64,000 nt of DNA from an uncultured Alistipes sp. (GTDB lineage Bacteria; Bacteroidota; Bacteroidia; Bacteroidales; Rikenellaceae): the NCBI GenBank assembly GCA_910584485.1, contig CAJUAV010000001.1, positions 310,001-374,000 of the forward strand, given 5' to 3'. Of the stretch, positions 1 through 7,647 are shown in pieces. The position numbers and the translations under genes are program-made. Under the pieces are notes generated by a model that had not been told where the DNA came from, did no database searches, and saw only the letters and a list, made by a program, of their open reading frames with translations. The first letter of the stretch is position 1. The number at the start of each line of letters is the position of its first letter.

Positions 1-2339
1 CCGAAGAAGTCGATCGCCTCGTCGATGCTCATGTCGAGCACGTCGCTGATCGATCGGTCGCGGTAGCGCACCTCCAGCACCTCGTCGCGGAAGCGCTTGC
101 CCCCGCAGGCGTCGCAGACCAGCTCGACGTCGGCCATGAACTGCATCGAGACCTTGATGACCCCTTCGCCCTGGCACTCCTCGCAGCGGCCGCCCGCCAC
201 GTTGAACGAGAAGGCCGAGGCGCCGAGGCCCGTGTGTTTCGCACGGGGCTGGTCGGCGAAGAGGCGGCGGATCTCGTCGTAGGCCTTGACGTAGGTGACG
301 GGGTTCGAGCGGCTCGACTTGCCGATCGGATTCTGATCGACCATCTCGACCGAGCGCAGCAGCTCCACGTCCCCTTCGAGGCGGTCGAAATCGCCCGGTT
401 TGTCGCCCGTCTCCGAGAGCAGACGCCGCAGGGCGGGGTAGAGGATCCCCTTCGCGAGCGACGACTTGCCGCTGCCGCTCACCCCCGTGATGCAGGTCAT
501 GACACCCAGCGGAATGCGCACGTCGATGTCGCGCAGGTTGTTTTCGCGGGCGCCGCGCACGACGATCGAGCGGCTCCAGGCGCGGGGTTCGCCCGCGGGG
601 GCGATCCGGCGGCGGCCGCACAGGTAGTCGGCCGTCAGGCTGCGCGTGCAGTCGCACAAGCGGTCGGGCGTGCCGCTGAAGATCACCTCGCCGCCGTTCA
701 CGCCCGCCTCGGGGCCGATGTCGATCAGGTAGTCGGCCGCACGGATCACCTCCTCCTCGTGTTCGACGACGATCACCGTGTTGCCCAGGTCGCGCAGCTG
801 CTTCAGCACGCCGATCAGGCGGTTCGTGTCGCGCGGGTGGAGTCCGATCGAGGGTTCGTCGAGGATGTAGAGCGACCCCGTGAGGTTGCTGCCGAGCGAC
901 GTGGCGAGGTTGATGCGCTGGCTCTCGCCGCCCGAGAGGGTCGACGAGAGGCGGTCGAGGGTCAGGTAGCCCAGTCCGACGTCGACCAGGTAGCGCAGGC
1001 GGTTACGGATCTCGGTCAGGATGCGGTCGGCCAGCCTGCGGTCGTGGTCGTCGAGGCGCAGCTCGTCGAAAAAGCGGATGAGTGCGTCGACGGGCATGCG
1101 GACCAGCTCGGCGATGTTGCGGCCGCCGACGCGGACGTAGAGCGCCTCGCGGCGCAGGCGCGAGCCGCCGCAGTCGGGACAGACGGTTTTGCCCGTATAG
1201 CGCGATTTCATGACGCGGAACTGGATCTTGTAGCGTTCGCGGTCGATGTAGTCGAAGAAGGCGTCCAGCCCGTCGAACCAGCGGTTGCCGCGCCAGAGCA
1301 GCAGGCGCTGTTCGGGCGTCAGGTCGCGGTAGGGGGTGTGGATCGGGAAATCGAAACGGGCGGCGTTCTGCACCAGCTCGTCCTTCCAGCGGCGCATCGT
1401 CTCGCCGCGCCAGCAGGCGATCGCATCGTCGTAGATCGAGCGGCTCTTGTCGGGAATCACCAGATCCTCGTCGATGCCCACCACCTTGCCGTAGCCCTCG
1501 CAGCGCGGACAGGCGCCGATCGGGTTGTTGAAGCTGAACAGGTGTTCGGTCGGGGGTTCGAACTCGATGCCGTCGGCCTCGAAGCGCGACGAATAGCGCC
1601 GCACCTCGCCGTCGACAATCGCTGCGCAGCTCCCCTCGCCGTAGGAGAAGGCGCGGGCGATCGAATCGCGCAGGCGCGAGCGCAGGTCCTCGTCGTCGGC
1701 GATGCGGAGGCGGTCGATGACGGCCAGCACCTCGTCGGCCCGCGTGCGGTCGGTGACCGTCGGCAGGAACTCCTCCATAAGCATCGTGCGGCCGCCCGCG
1801 TGGAGGCGCACGATGCCGTCGGCATGCAGGGCCAGCAGCTTTTCGATCAGCCCCTGCCCCTCGGCCAGGCGAAGCGGAGCGGCGATTTCGACGCGGCTGC
1901 CGGGGTGTTCGAGCAGCTCGGCCGCCACGTCGTCGACGCTGTGGCAGCGCACCTCGCAGCCCGAGACGGGCGAGAAGGTGTGGCCCGCGCGGGCGAAGAG
2001 GAGCATCAGGTAGTCGTAGATTTCGGTCGAGGTGCCGACGGTCGACCGCGGGTTGCGCGTGTTGACCTTCTGTTCGATGGCGATGGCGGGGGCGATGCCC
2101 GAAATGAGGTCGACGTCGGGTTTGGCGATCTTGCCCAGGAACTGACGGGCATAGGCCGAAAGGCTCTCGACGTAGCGGCGCTGCCCCTCGGCGAAGATCG
2201 TGTCGAAGGCGAGCGTCGATTTGCCCGAGCCCGAAAGCCCCGTCACGACGACCAGTTTGTCGTGCGGAATCTCGACCTCGATGTCGCGCAGGTTGTGGAC
2301 CCGTGCGCCTTTGATGTATATGGAGTGTTCGTGTGCCAT
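1..2339 (-). CDS. uvrA: UvrA, excinuclease ABC subunit A (3' end beyond window)
   Basis: DNA-damage recognition ATPase of nucleotide excision repair, which loads UvrB at lesions. Reading leftward from the ATG at 2339 the frame is open to base 1, giving about 779 residues of a family usually near 940, so the last ~160 are off the window. Visible are the first Walker A GLSGSGKS (residues 34-41), zinc cysteines in FNNPIGACPRC and KTVCPDCGG, the ABC signature LSGGESQR with Walker B LYILDEPSIGLHP, the second Walker A TGVSGSGKS, and the second zinc finger CEECQGEG...CDACGGKR. No clear promoter was found; a mosaic repeat cluster lies upstream. Identification is certain; which UvrA paralogue it is cannot be told. 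Confidence 0.97.
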   Translation of the reverse strand, partial: MAHEHSIYIKGARVHNLRDIEVEIPHDKLVVVTGLSGSGKSTLAFDTIFAEGQRRYVESLSAYARQFLGKIAKPDVDLISGIAPAIAIEQKVNTRNPRSTVGTSTEIYDYLMLLFARAGHTFSPVSGCEVRCHSVDDVAAELLEHPGSRVEIAAPLRLAEGQGLIEKLLALHADGIVRLHAGGRTMLMEEFLPTVTDRTRADEVLAVIDRLRIADDEDLRSRLRDSIARAFSYGEGSCAAIVDGEVRRYSSRFEADGIEFEPPTEHLFSFNNPIGACPRCEGYGKVVGIDEDLVIPDKSRSIYDDAIACWRGETMRRWKDELVQNAARFDFPIHTPYRDLTPEQRLLLWRGNRWFDGLDAFFDYIDRERYKIQFRVMKSRYTGKTVCPDCGGSRLRREALYVRVGGRNIAELVRMPVDALIRFFDELRLDDHDRRLADRILTEIRNRLRYLVDVGLGYLTLDRLSSTLSGGESQRINLATSLGSNLTGSLYILDEPSIGLHPRDTNRLIGVLKQLRDLGNTVIVVEHEEEVIRAADYLIDIGPEAGVNGGEVIFSGTPDRLCDCTRSLTADYLCGRRRIAPAGEPRAWSRSIVVRGARENNLRDIDVRIPLGVMTCITGVSGSGKSSLAKGILYPALRRLLSETGDKPGDFDRLEGDVELLRSVEMVDQNPIGKSSRSNPVTYVKAYDEIRRLFADQPRAKHTGLGASAFSFNVAGGRCEECQGEGVIKVSMQFMADVELVCDACGGKRFRDEVLEVRYRDRSISDVLDMSIDEAIDFF

Positions 2340-2384
2340 GTGTTTCAATTACCAAAAAAAGCTGCGGCCCGCCGATCGCCGTGT

Positions 2385-2810
2385 TCTTGCCTTTCGGGTC
2401 GAAGCCTGCGGAGGGCACGCACTCGCCCGAGTTGCGGGCCTCCGCGAGCGGGAGGCTTCGGCCCGCCGATGGCTGCGCCATCGAACCATGCGGGATCGGG
2501 GCCTGTTGCAACCGCCCGCAGCCGAGCGGACAACTTCGTTTTCGGGGCGCAGCTTGCGAAGGGACGCGTGTCGCGCCCCTTCGCAGGGCGCAGCTGCGGC
2601 CCGCCGACGTCTGCGACGTCGATCGTACAGCGATATGCTCCGCCAGGGGGCGGCGGCCGCATTGTGCGCAATTCGGATTCGGCCTGCAGCCGAGCGGATG
2701 GGCGTTGCGATCGCAGAGAGCAGCCCTCCGCCAGGGGGCGGCTGCGGGCTGCACGCACTGCGTGCGCATCCCCTCGACGTCTGCGACGCCGACTCCGCTC
2801 CGACACCCCG
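2385..2810. repeat. Mosaic GC-rich palindromic repeat cluster
   Basis: Fills the gap between uvrA and yigZ. Contains the module GCGGGCCTCCGCG..GGAGGCTTCGGCCCGCC followed by the hairpin GATGGC-TGC-GCCATC (2468-2482), a second module ending in GACGTC-TGC-GACGTC (2606-2620), and the module CAGCCGAGCGGA...CAGCCCTCCGCC near 2690-2760. Long open frames cross it on both strands but only because it is GC-rich and poor in stops. No gene is seen. Confidence 0.85.
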
Positions 2811-2817
2811 CCCGCCG

Positions 2818-3414
2818 CTACTCCTCCATGCTGCCCCCCGCCTTGCGCAGCCGCTCGACGAGCTCGTCGGCGCAGCTTTCGCGGATCGCGAGCCGCATCG
2901 TGCAGAGGTTGTCGAAGCGCTGCGCCTCGACGCGCGGCTGCAACGCCTTCACGACGCGCATCACGTCGTTCATCGCAGGGTAGGGAAAATGCACCGTCAC
3001 CCTCCGATCGACCGTTTTTTCAAGGATCCGCGCCGCCGCGATCGCCTCCGCCGCCGCCTCCTTGTAGGCGGCGATCAGCCCGGGCACGCCCAGTTTCGTT
3101 CCGCCGAAATAGCGCACGACCACGAGCAGGCAATCCGTCAGCTCGTGCGAGAGCAGCTGCCCGAGAATGGGTTTGCCCGCCGTTCCCGAGGGTTCGCCGT
3201 CGTCGTTGGCGCGGTAGTTCTCGCCGTGCGGCCCCAGCCGCCAGGCATAGCAATGGTGCGTGGCGTCGAAGAAGCGTTTGCGCAGCGCATCGAGCGCCTC
3301 GCGGATCTGCTCCTCGTCCTGCACGGGGTAGAGGTAGGCGCGGAACTTGCTGCTGCGCTCCCGACAGGCCGCCTCGGCGGGCCCCTCGACGGTCAGAAAA
3401 CGATCTTCGGCCAC
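2818..3414 (-). CDS. yigZ: YigZ/IMPACT family protein
   Basis: 198-residue member of the YigZ/IMPACT (UPF0029) family, in bacteria a small two-domain protein of unclear biochemical role, related in eukaryotes to a regulator of the Gcn2 kinase. The family block is clear: SKFRAYLYPV, then ATHHCYAWRLG, NDDGEPSGTAGKPIL and VVVRYFGGTKLGVPGL, followed by the ferredoxin-like C-terminal domain. The start is GTG at 3414; no earlier ATG fits, and AAGG lies immediately before it. It is the last gene of a dapB-lepB-yigZ operon, only 6 bases after the lepB stop. Confidence 0.92.
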   Translation of the reverse strand: MAEDRFLTVEGPAEAACRERSSKFRAYLYPVQDEEQIREALDALRKRFFDATHHCYAWRLGPHGENYRANDDGEPSGTAGKPILGQLLSHELTDCLLVVVRYFGGTKLGVPGLIAAYKEAAAEAIAAARILEKTVDRRVTVHFPYPAMNDVMRVVKALQPRVEAQRFDNLCTMRLAIRESCADELVERLRKAGGSMEE

Positions 3415-3420
3415 CTTCGG

Positions 3421-4776
3421 TCAGCGTACTTTGCGGAACAGGCGGTTCCAGCGGATGTTCGTCGGGAAGCGGCCCGCCTCGCGGTCGAGCGAGAGCCAGA
3501 TGAAGGAGGCCTTGCCGACGATGTGGTCCTCGGGCACGAAGCCCCAGAAGCGCGAGTCGGCCGAGTTGTGGCGGTTGTCGCCCATCATCCAGTAGTAGTC
3601 CATCGCAAAGGTGTACTCCGTCGCGGGCGCACCGTCGATGCGGATCTGCGTCCCGTCGACCTCCAGGTCGTGGCCCTCGTAGACCTCGATGATGCGGCGG
3701 TAGAGGGGCAGGTTGTCGGTCGTCAGCTCCACCGTGGCGCCGCGCTTCGGCACCCAGATCGGTCCGTAGTTGTCCTGGCTCCACCCCGAGATCGGCCACT
3801 GGGGGAAGACCTCGCCGTTGGGCGGATAGACGTAGCGGCGCAGCGAGACGACGTTCGGCAGCTCGGCGATGCGGGCGGCCGCCTCGTCGGTCAGAAAGAG
3901 GTAGTAGACCGAGCCGTTGCCCGAAAACTCCGTGACGCCGATCCGTGCGAGCGCCTGCTTCGAGAGGGGCGCCGTGGTCTGGGCGACATAGGTATACTGA
4001 AGGCCGTCGATCGACTCCTGCGGTTCGCCGTTCACGATGACGCGGCCGTCGACCACCTGCAGCGTGTCGCCCGCGATGGCGACGCAGCGTTTGATGTAGT
4101 TTTCGCGCTTGTCCACGGGACGGCTGATGACCGTGTACTCCTCGCGGAGCTTGCGGCGACCCTCCTCGCGGCCGAAGGTCTCCTGGTAGTTGCGCAGGAC
4201 GTCGTAATAGGTCGCCGCCTGGTTTTCGAGCAGCACCGTGTCGCCCGCGGGGAAATTGAAGACCACCACGTCGTTGCGGCGGATCGGCCGCAACCCCTTC
4301 AGACGGTGGTAGGGCCAGCGGACCGCTTCGGAGAAGGAGCGGCGCGTCTGCGAAAAGGGCATCGTATGGTGGACGAAGGGGAACGAAAGCGGGGTATTGG
4401 GCATCTGGGGGCCGTAGGTCACCTTGCTGACGTAGAGGTAGTCGCCCACGAGCAGCGATTTTTCCATCGACGAGGTGGGGATGACGTACATCTGGAAGAC
4501 GAACAGGTGCACGAGCGAGGCGACGACCGTCGCGAAGACGACCGCATTGAGCCACTCGTAGCAGGTCTTGTAGAGGGCGCTGCGACGGCAGAACTCGGCG
4601 TTGCGGTACCACACGCGGCGGTAGAACCACTTCGAGATGTAGAGGTCGTAGATGATCGGCAGGCCGAGCAGCATCCAGGGGTTGCCCGTCCAGACGACGA
4701 ACCAGAGCGTGTAGAGCAGGGCGGCTCCCGTGAAGCCGACCCACTTGTTGCGGAAGAATCGTTTGATCTTTTCCAT
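3421..4776 (-). CDS. lepB: Signal peptidase I
   Basis: Membrane serine protease that cleaves Sec signal peptides on the outer side of the inner membrane. 451 residues, long for the family but usual for Bacteroidota, with hydrophobic N-terminal segments (about 15-45 and 77-97). The catalytic serine lies in IPTSSMEKSLLVGD (Ser103) and the general-base lysine in YIKRCVAIAGD. The family box MMGDNRHNSADSR lies near the C-terminus, followed by WGFVPEDHIVGKA. An insertion between Ser and Lys boxes makes the protein long. It starts 15 bases after the dapB stop and is probably transcribed from the dapB promoter. Confidence 0.96.
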   Translation of the reverse strand: MEKIKRFFRNKWVGFTGAALLYTLWFVVWTGNPWMLLGLPIIYDLYISKWFYRRVWYRNAEFCRRSALYKTCYEWLNAVVFATVVASLVHLFVFQMYVIPTSSMEKSLLVGDYLYVSKVTYGPQMPNTPLSFPFVHHTMPFSQTRRSFSEAVRWPYHRLKGLRPIRRNDVVVFNFPAGDTVLLENQAATYYDVLRNYQETFGREEGRRKLREEYTVISRPVDKRENYIKRCVAIAGDTLQVVDGRVIVNGEPQESIDGLQYTYVAQTTAPLSKQALARIGVTEFSGNGSVYYLFLTDEAAARIAELPNVVSLRRYVYPPNGEVFPQWPISGWSQDNYGPIWVPKRGATVELTTDNLPLYRRIIEVYEGHDLEVDGTQIRIDGAPATEYTFAMDYYWMMGDNRHNSADSRFWGFVPEDHIVGKASFIWLSLDREAGRFPTNIRWNRLFRKVR

Positions 4777-4791
4777 GTTTCGGAAGGATGT

Positions 4792-5550
4792 TTAAGGCAG
4801 CAGGTCGTCCATCGTGAAGACGCCCTTGCGGCCGCAGAGGAACTCGGCGGCGACGACGGCGCCCAGCGCCAGCGTGCGGCGGTTTTTGATCGTGTGACGC
4901 AGTTCGATGCGGTCGTCGGCGCTCTCGTAGGTCAGCGTGTGGATGCCCGGAACATCCCCCTCGCGCAGCGACTCGATCACCAGCTCATCGGCGGCGGCGG
5001 CCGACGGATCCTCGATGCGGTGCGCGGCCCGTTCGATGCCGGGGGCGTGGTTGACCCAGCGCGTTTTGGCGGCGAGCCGCCCGATCGCCTCCTCGGCCAG
5101 CGTGATCGCCGTGCCGCTCGGGGCATCGAGCTTGCGCGTGTGGTGGACCTCGCCGATGCGCAGGTCGTAGGCGGCCCCCAGGCGGTCGATCCACTCGGCC
5201 AGCCGACGGTTGAGCCGGAACAGCAGGTTGACGCCGAGCGAAAAGTTCGAGGCGTAGAAGAGGGCCCCTTCGTGCGCGCGGCAGTAGGCTTCGAGGTCGG
5301 CCAGACGGTCGGTCCAGCCCGTCGTGCCGCTCACCACGGGCACGCCCGCGTCGATGCAGGCGCGCAGGTTGTCGTACGCGGTCGCGGGGGTCGTGAATTC
5401 GAGCGCCGCATCGATGCCGCGCAGCCGTTCGGGGCAGAGGTCGGCACGGTTCTCCGCATCGATCTTCAGGACCACCTCGTGACCGCGTTCGAGCAGGACG
5501 CGTTCGATTTCGCGGCCCATGCGGCCGTATCCGATGATAGCTGTTTTCAT
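4792..5550 (-). CDS. dapB: 4-hydroxy-tetrahydrodipicolinate reductase
   Basis: NAD(P)H-dependent reductase of the diaminopimelate/lysine pathway, feeding peptidoglycan and lysine. 252 residues. Shows the dinucleotide-binding GYGRMGRE at residues 7-14, the family motif SGTTGW, and the substrate loop EVHHTRKLDAPSGTA with the catalytic His pair and Lys. First gene of a leftward operon with lepB and yigZ; a TATCTTTG -7 element lies on this strand at 5569-5576, so the leader is short. Start is the ATG at 5550. Confidence 0.96.
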   Translation of the reverse strand: MKTAIIGYGRMGREIERVLLERGHEVVLKIDAENRADLCPERLRGIDAALEFTTPATAYDNLRACIDAGVPVVSGTTGWTDRLADLEAYCRAHEGALFYASNFSLGVNLLFRLNRRLAEWIDRLGAAYDLRIGEVHHTRKLDAPSGTAITLAEEAIGRLAAKTRWVNHAPGIERAAHRIEDPSAAAADELVIESLREGDVPGIHTLTYESADDRIELRHTIKNRRTLALGAVVAAEFLCGRKGVFTMDDLLP

Positions 5551-5568
5551 GTGACGAAATTATTCACG

Positions 5569-5576
5569 CAAAGATA
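5569..5576 (-). promoter_or_regulatory. -7 promoter element of dapB-lepB-yigZ
   Basis: CAAAGATA on the plus strand reads TATCTTTG on the minus strand, the Bacteroidota -7 consensus, 18 bases from the dapB ATG. The expected transcription start is about 12 bases before the start codon. Confidence 0.7.
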
Positions 5577-5682
5577 ATACAACTCGCGCGCACGACCAAA
5601 CTTTATTTGCCGTTTCGGTCGGCACGCGGCGGAGGCGAAAAAAAATCCCCTCATGCGGCGAACGTTCGTAACGGATTTTTAG

Positions 5683-5840
5683 TATCTTTGACTGCGCCGA
5701 AGATACTCCTGCGCGGCAAAATGCAAACTGCGTTTGCTTTTGCCCTCGCTTATTCGTATCTTTGGCTGTGCCGTAGATACTCCGCCTCGGCAAATCGCAA
5801 ATAAATTTGCATTTGCGCTCGGCTTATTCGTATCTTTGTC
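5683..5840 (+). repeat. 74-bp promoter-bearing repeat, three TATCTTTG copies, upstream of truA
   Basis: The element TATCTTTG occurs at 5683, 5757 and 5831, exactly 74 bases apart. Between them lie repeated blocks AGATACTCC..CGGCAAA and, in the first unit, a hairpin GGCAAAA-T-GCAAAC-TGC-GTTTGC-TTTTGCC (from about 5715). The second unit is diverged (GCAAATAAATTTGC). The last TATCTTTG lies 22 bases before the truA ATG and is the likely truA promoter. The same unit forms a 75-bp array at 11121-11489. Confidence 0.85.
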
Positions 5841-5859
5841 ATCGCATAAAGAAGCCGCA

Positions 5860-6660
5860 ATGCGTTATTTCCTCGAACTGGGATACCTCGGCAGCCCCTT
5901 TTACGGGTGGCAGCGACAACCCGACCGACCGACCGTGCAGCAGAGCGTCGAGCAGGCGCTCGCGACGCTGCTTCAGGAACCGGTCGAGGTCGTGGGAGCG
6001 GGACGCACCGACACGGGGGTCCATGCGGCCTACTACGTGGCCCACGCCGATTTCGCACGGCCCGTCGAGGATGCGGAGCAGCTGCTCTACAAGCTCAACC
6101 GACTGCTGCCTGTAGCGATCGTCGCGCACCGCCTGACCCCCGTCGCCGAGACGGCCCATGCCCGTTTCAGCGCCGTCGAACGCGAATACCGCTATTTCGT
6201 CGAGCCGCGCAAGAACCCCTTCACGCAGGCGATGCGGTGGCAGTATACGGTGCCGCTCGACGTCGGGCGGATGAACGAGGCGGCCCGCTGCCTCCTCGAG
6301 ACGGACGATTTCACGACCTTCGCCAAGCTCAACTCGAACAACACGACCAACCGCTGTTCGGTGCGGCGGGCCGCGTGGGAGCGGGGCACGGAGGGGGAGC
6401 TGCGTTTCACGATCCGCGCCGACCGCTTTCTGCGCAACATGGTGCGGGCGATCGTCGGAACGCTCGTCGACGTGGGACGCGGCCGCTACACGGCGGAGGA
6501 GTTCCGCGCGATCGTCGCCGCCCGCGACCTCTCGCTGGCCAGCACGGGGGCACCCGCCCAAGGGCTCTTCTTGAGCGACGTGCGGTACCCGCCCGAGCTG
6601 TTCGAACGGGGCGTGGCGCGCACGCGCGATTTCGCCGATACGAAGACACTTTTTTATTAA
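5860..6660 (+). CDS. truA: tRNA pseudouridine(38-40) synthase TruA
   Basis: Isomerises uridines 38-40 in the anticodon arm of many tRNAs. 266 residues from the ATG at 5860; longer in-frame starts lie inside the upstream repeat and before the promoter, so they are rejected. The N-terminal strand MRYFLELGYLGSPFYGWQ and the catalytic GAGRTDTGVHA with Asp51 are typical, as are RFSAVEREYRYF and FLRNMVRAIVGTLVDVGRG. Transcription most likely starts from TATCTTTG at 5831-5838. A small membrane protein gene follows after 20 bases. Confidence 0.96.
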   Translation: MRYFLELGYLGSPFYGWQRQPDRPTVQQSVEQALATLLQEPVEVVGAGRTDTGVHAAYYVAHADFARPVEDAEQLLYKLNRLLPVAIVAHRLTPVAETAHARFSAVEREYRYFVEPRKNPFTQAMRWQYTVPLDVGRMNEAARCLLETDDFTTFAKLNSNNTTNRCSVRRAAWERGTEGELRFTIRADRFLRNMVRAIVGTLVDVGRGRYTAEEFRAIVAARDLSLASTGAPAQGLFLSDVRYPPELFERGVARTRDFADTKTLFY

Positions 6661-6680
6661 CCTTTTAAAATAAAAAGACT

Positions 6681-6872
6681 ATGGGATTTATTATTTGGGT
6701 GGTCTGCCTGGTTATTCAGATCATGCTTTCGCTGGAGGTTTGGCGTCGCAAGGACCTGCAGACGATCGGTAAGTTGGTGATGATTCTGGTCATCATCCTC
6801 GTTCCCTACATGCTGGGCGCGGCGTTCTACTATTTCTACGCCAAGGACCACGTGACCGAGTGGTTCAAATAG
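6681..6872 (+). CDS. Small two-helix membrane protein, PLDc_N-like
   Basis: 63 residues with two hydrophobic helices (about 2-18 and 31-52) separated by EVWRRKDLQTIGK and ending KDHVTEWFK. The layout, with WRR..D after helix 1 and a conserved P in helix 2 (ILVPYMLGAAFYYF), resembles the isolated phospholipase-D N-terminal (PLDc_N) domain found alone in many Bacteroidota; its function is unknown. It follows truA by 20 bases and is closed by a strong terminator, so the two are probably co-transcribed. Confidence 0.75.
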   Translation: MGFIIWVVCLVIQIMLSLEVWRRKDLQTIGKLVMILVIILVPYMLGAAFYYFYAKDHVTEWFK

Positions 6873-6891
6873 AACCGCCGACACGCATGCG

Positions 6892-6930
6892 AAGCCTTCC
6901 CGCTCGGTCGGGGAGGCTTTTTTCTTTTTT
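6892..6930 (+). terminator. Rho-independent terminator after truA operon
   Basis: AAGCCTTCCC (6892-6901) pairs with GGGGAGGCTT (6910-6919) around an 8-base loop and is followed by TTTTTTCTTTTTT. Confidence 0.88.
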
Positions 6931-6944
6931 GAGTGGGGGGGGGT

Positions 6945-7560
6945 GTCGGCGGGCCGCAACAAGGTCGCATGTCGTCGATTGCCGCATGTTCGACCTCGCA
7001 GGGATCGGCGGGCCGAAACATTCGATGCGTCGAAAGTTCGCAGAACATACGCGTCCGCCATTCGATCCCTTCAGGGATCGGCGGGCCGAAGCCTCCCGCT
7101 TGCGGAGGCCCGCATCTGTCGATACGTGCGCTCCGCAGGCTTCGACCCGAAAGCGCATGCGCGCTTCAGCGCGGCGGGCCGCAGCTTCGCCCCGCGAAGG
7201 CCCGCATGTTGTGTCCCTTCGCAAGCTGCTGCCCGTATGAGGGTCGCACGAACGCGCATGGTTGAACGTCGCAGACGTCGGCAGCCCGCAGCCGCCCCTT
7301 GGCGGAGGGCTGCTTCTCGCTGCTGCTCGTCACAAGCCCCTCCGCTCGGCTGCGGACTGAATAACCGAACGCATATCTATACAATAACATCATTCGACGC
7401 CACAGAGGTCGACAAGCCAAAATAAAGTCGCATTCTCATTGCTTGCCGCATGGTTCGATCCCTGCGGGATCGACGGGCCGCAGCTTCGCCAGGCGAAGGC
7501 CCGCAGCTCGGACGAGTGCGTCCCTTCGCAAGCTGCCGCCCGCACCCGCGCACGAGACAA
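6945..7560. repeat. Mosaic GC-rich palindromic repeat cluster
   Basis: About 600 bases between two convergent terminators, with no credible gene. Contains repeat modules in both orientations: GATCGGCGGGCCGAAGCC near 7076, GCGGGCCGCAGCTTCGCC..GGCCCGC near 7170-7205, the GCAGCCGCCCCTTGGCGGAGGGCTGC module near 7290, and the hairpin GATCCC-TGC-GGGATC at 7457-7471. A lower-GC patch (7360-7435) holds nothing recognisable. Confidence 0.83.
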
Positions 7561-7578
7561 ACAACCCTCGCCTCCCTG

Positions 7579-7614
7579 CAAAAAAACGGCCGCCCCGTCG
7601 AAGGGGGCGGCCGC
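7579..7614 (-). terminator. Terminator of the phosphohexomutase gene
   Basis: On the minus strand GCGGCCGCCCCC-TTCGA-CGGGGCGGCCG is followed by a run of seven T. It lies 34 bases past the stop at 7648. Confidence 0.85.
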
Positions 7615-7647
7615 ATCCGAAGCGCGCTCGGCGCGCTCGAAACTGCA

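Noticed and set aside
234..3503. Very long plus-strand open frame (over 1000 codons) opposite uvrA, yigZ and lepB, and similar giant antisense frames elsewhere
   Set aside because: The high GC at third codon positions of the true genes leaves few stops on the opposite strand. Products are Arg/Ala/Asp-rich with no domain, and the minus strand encodes clear UvrA, YigZ and LepB.
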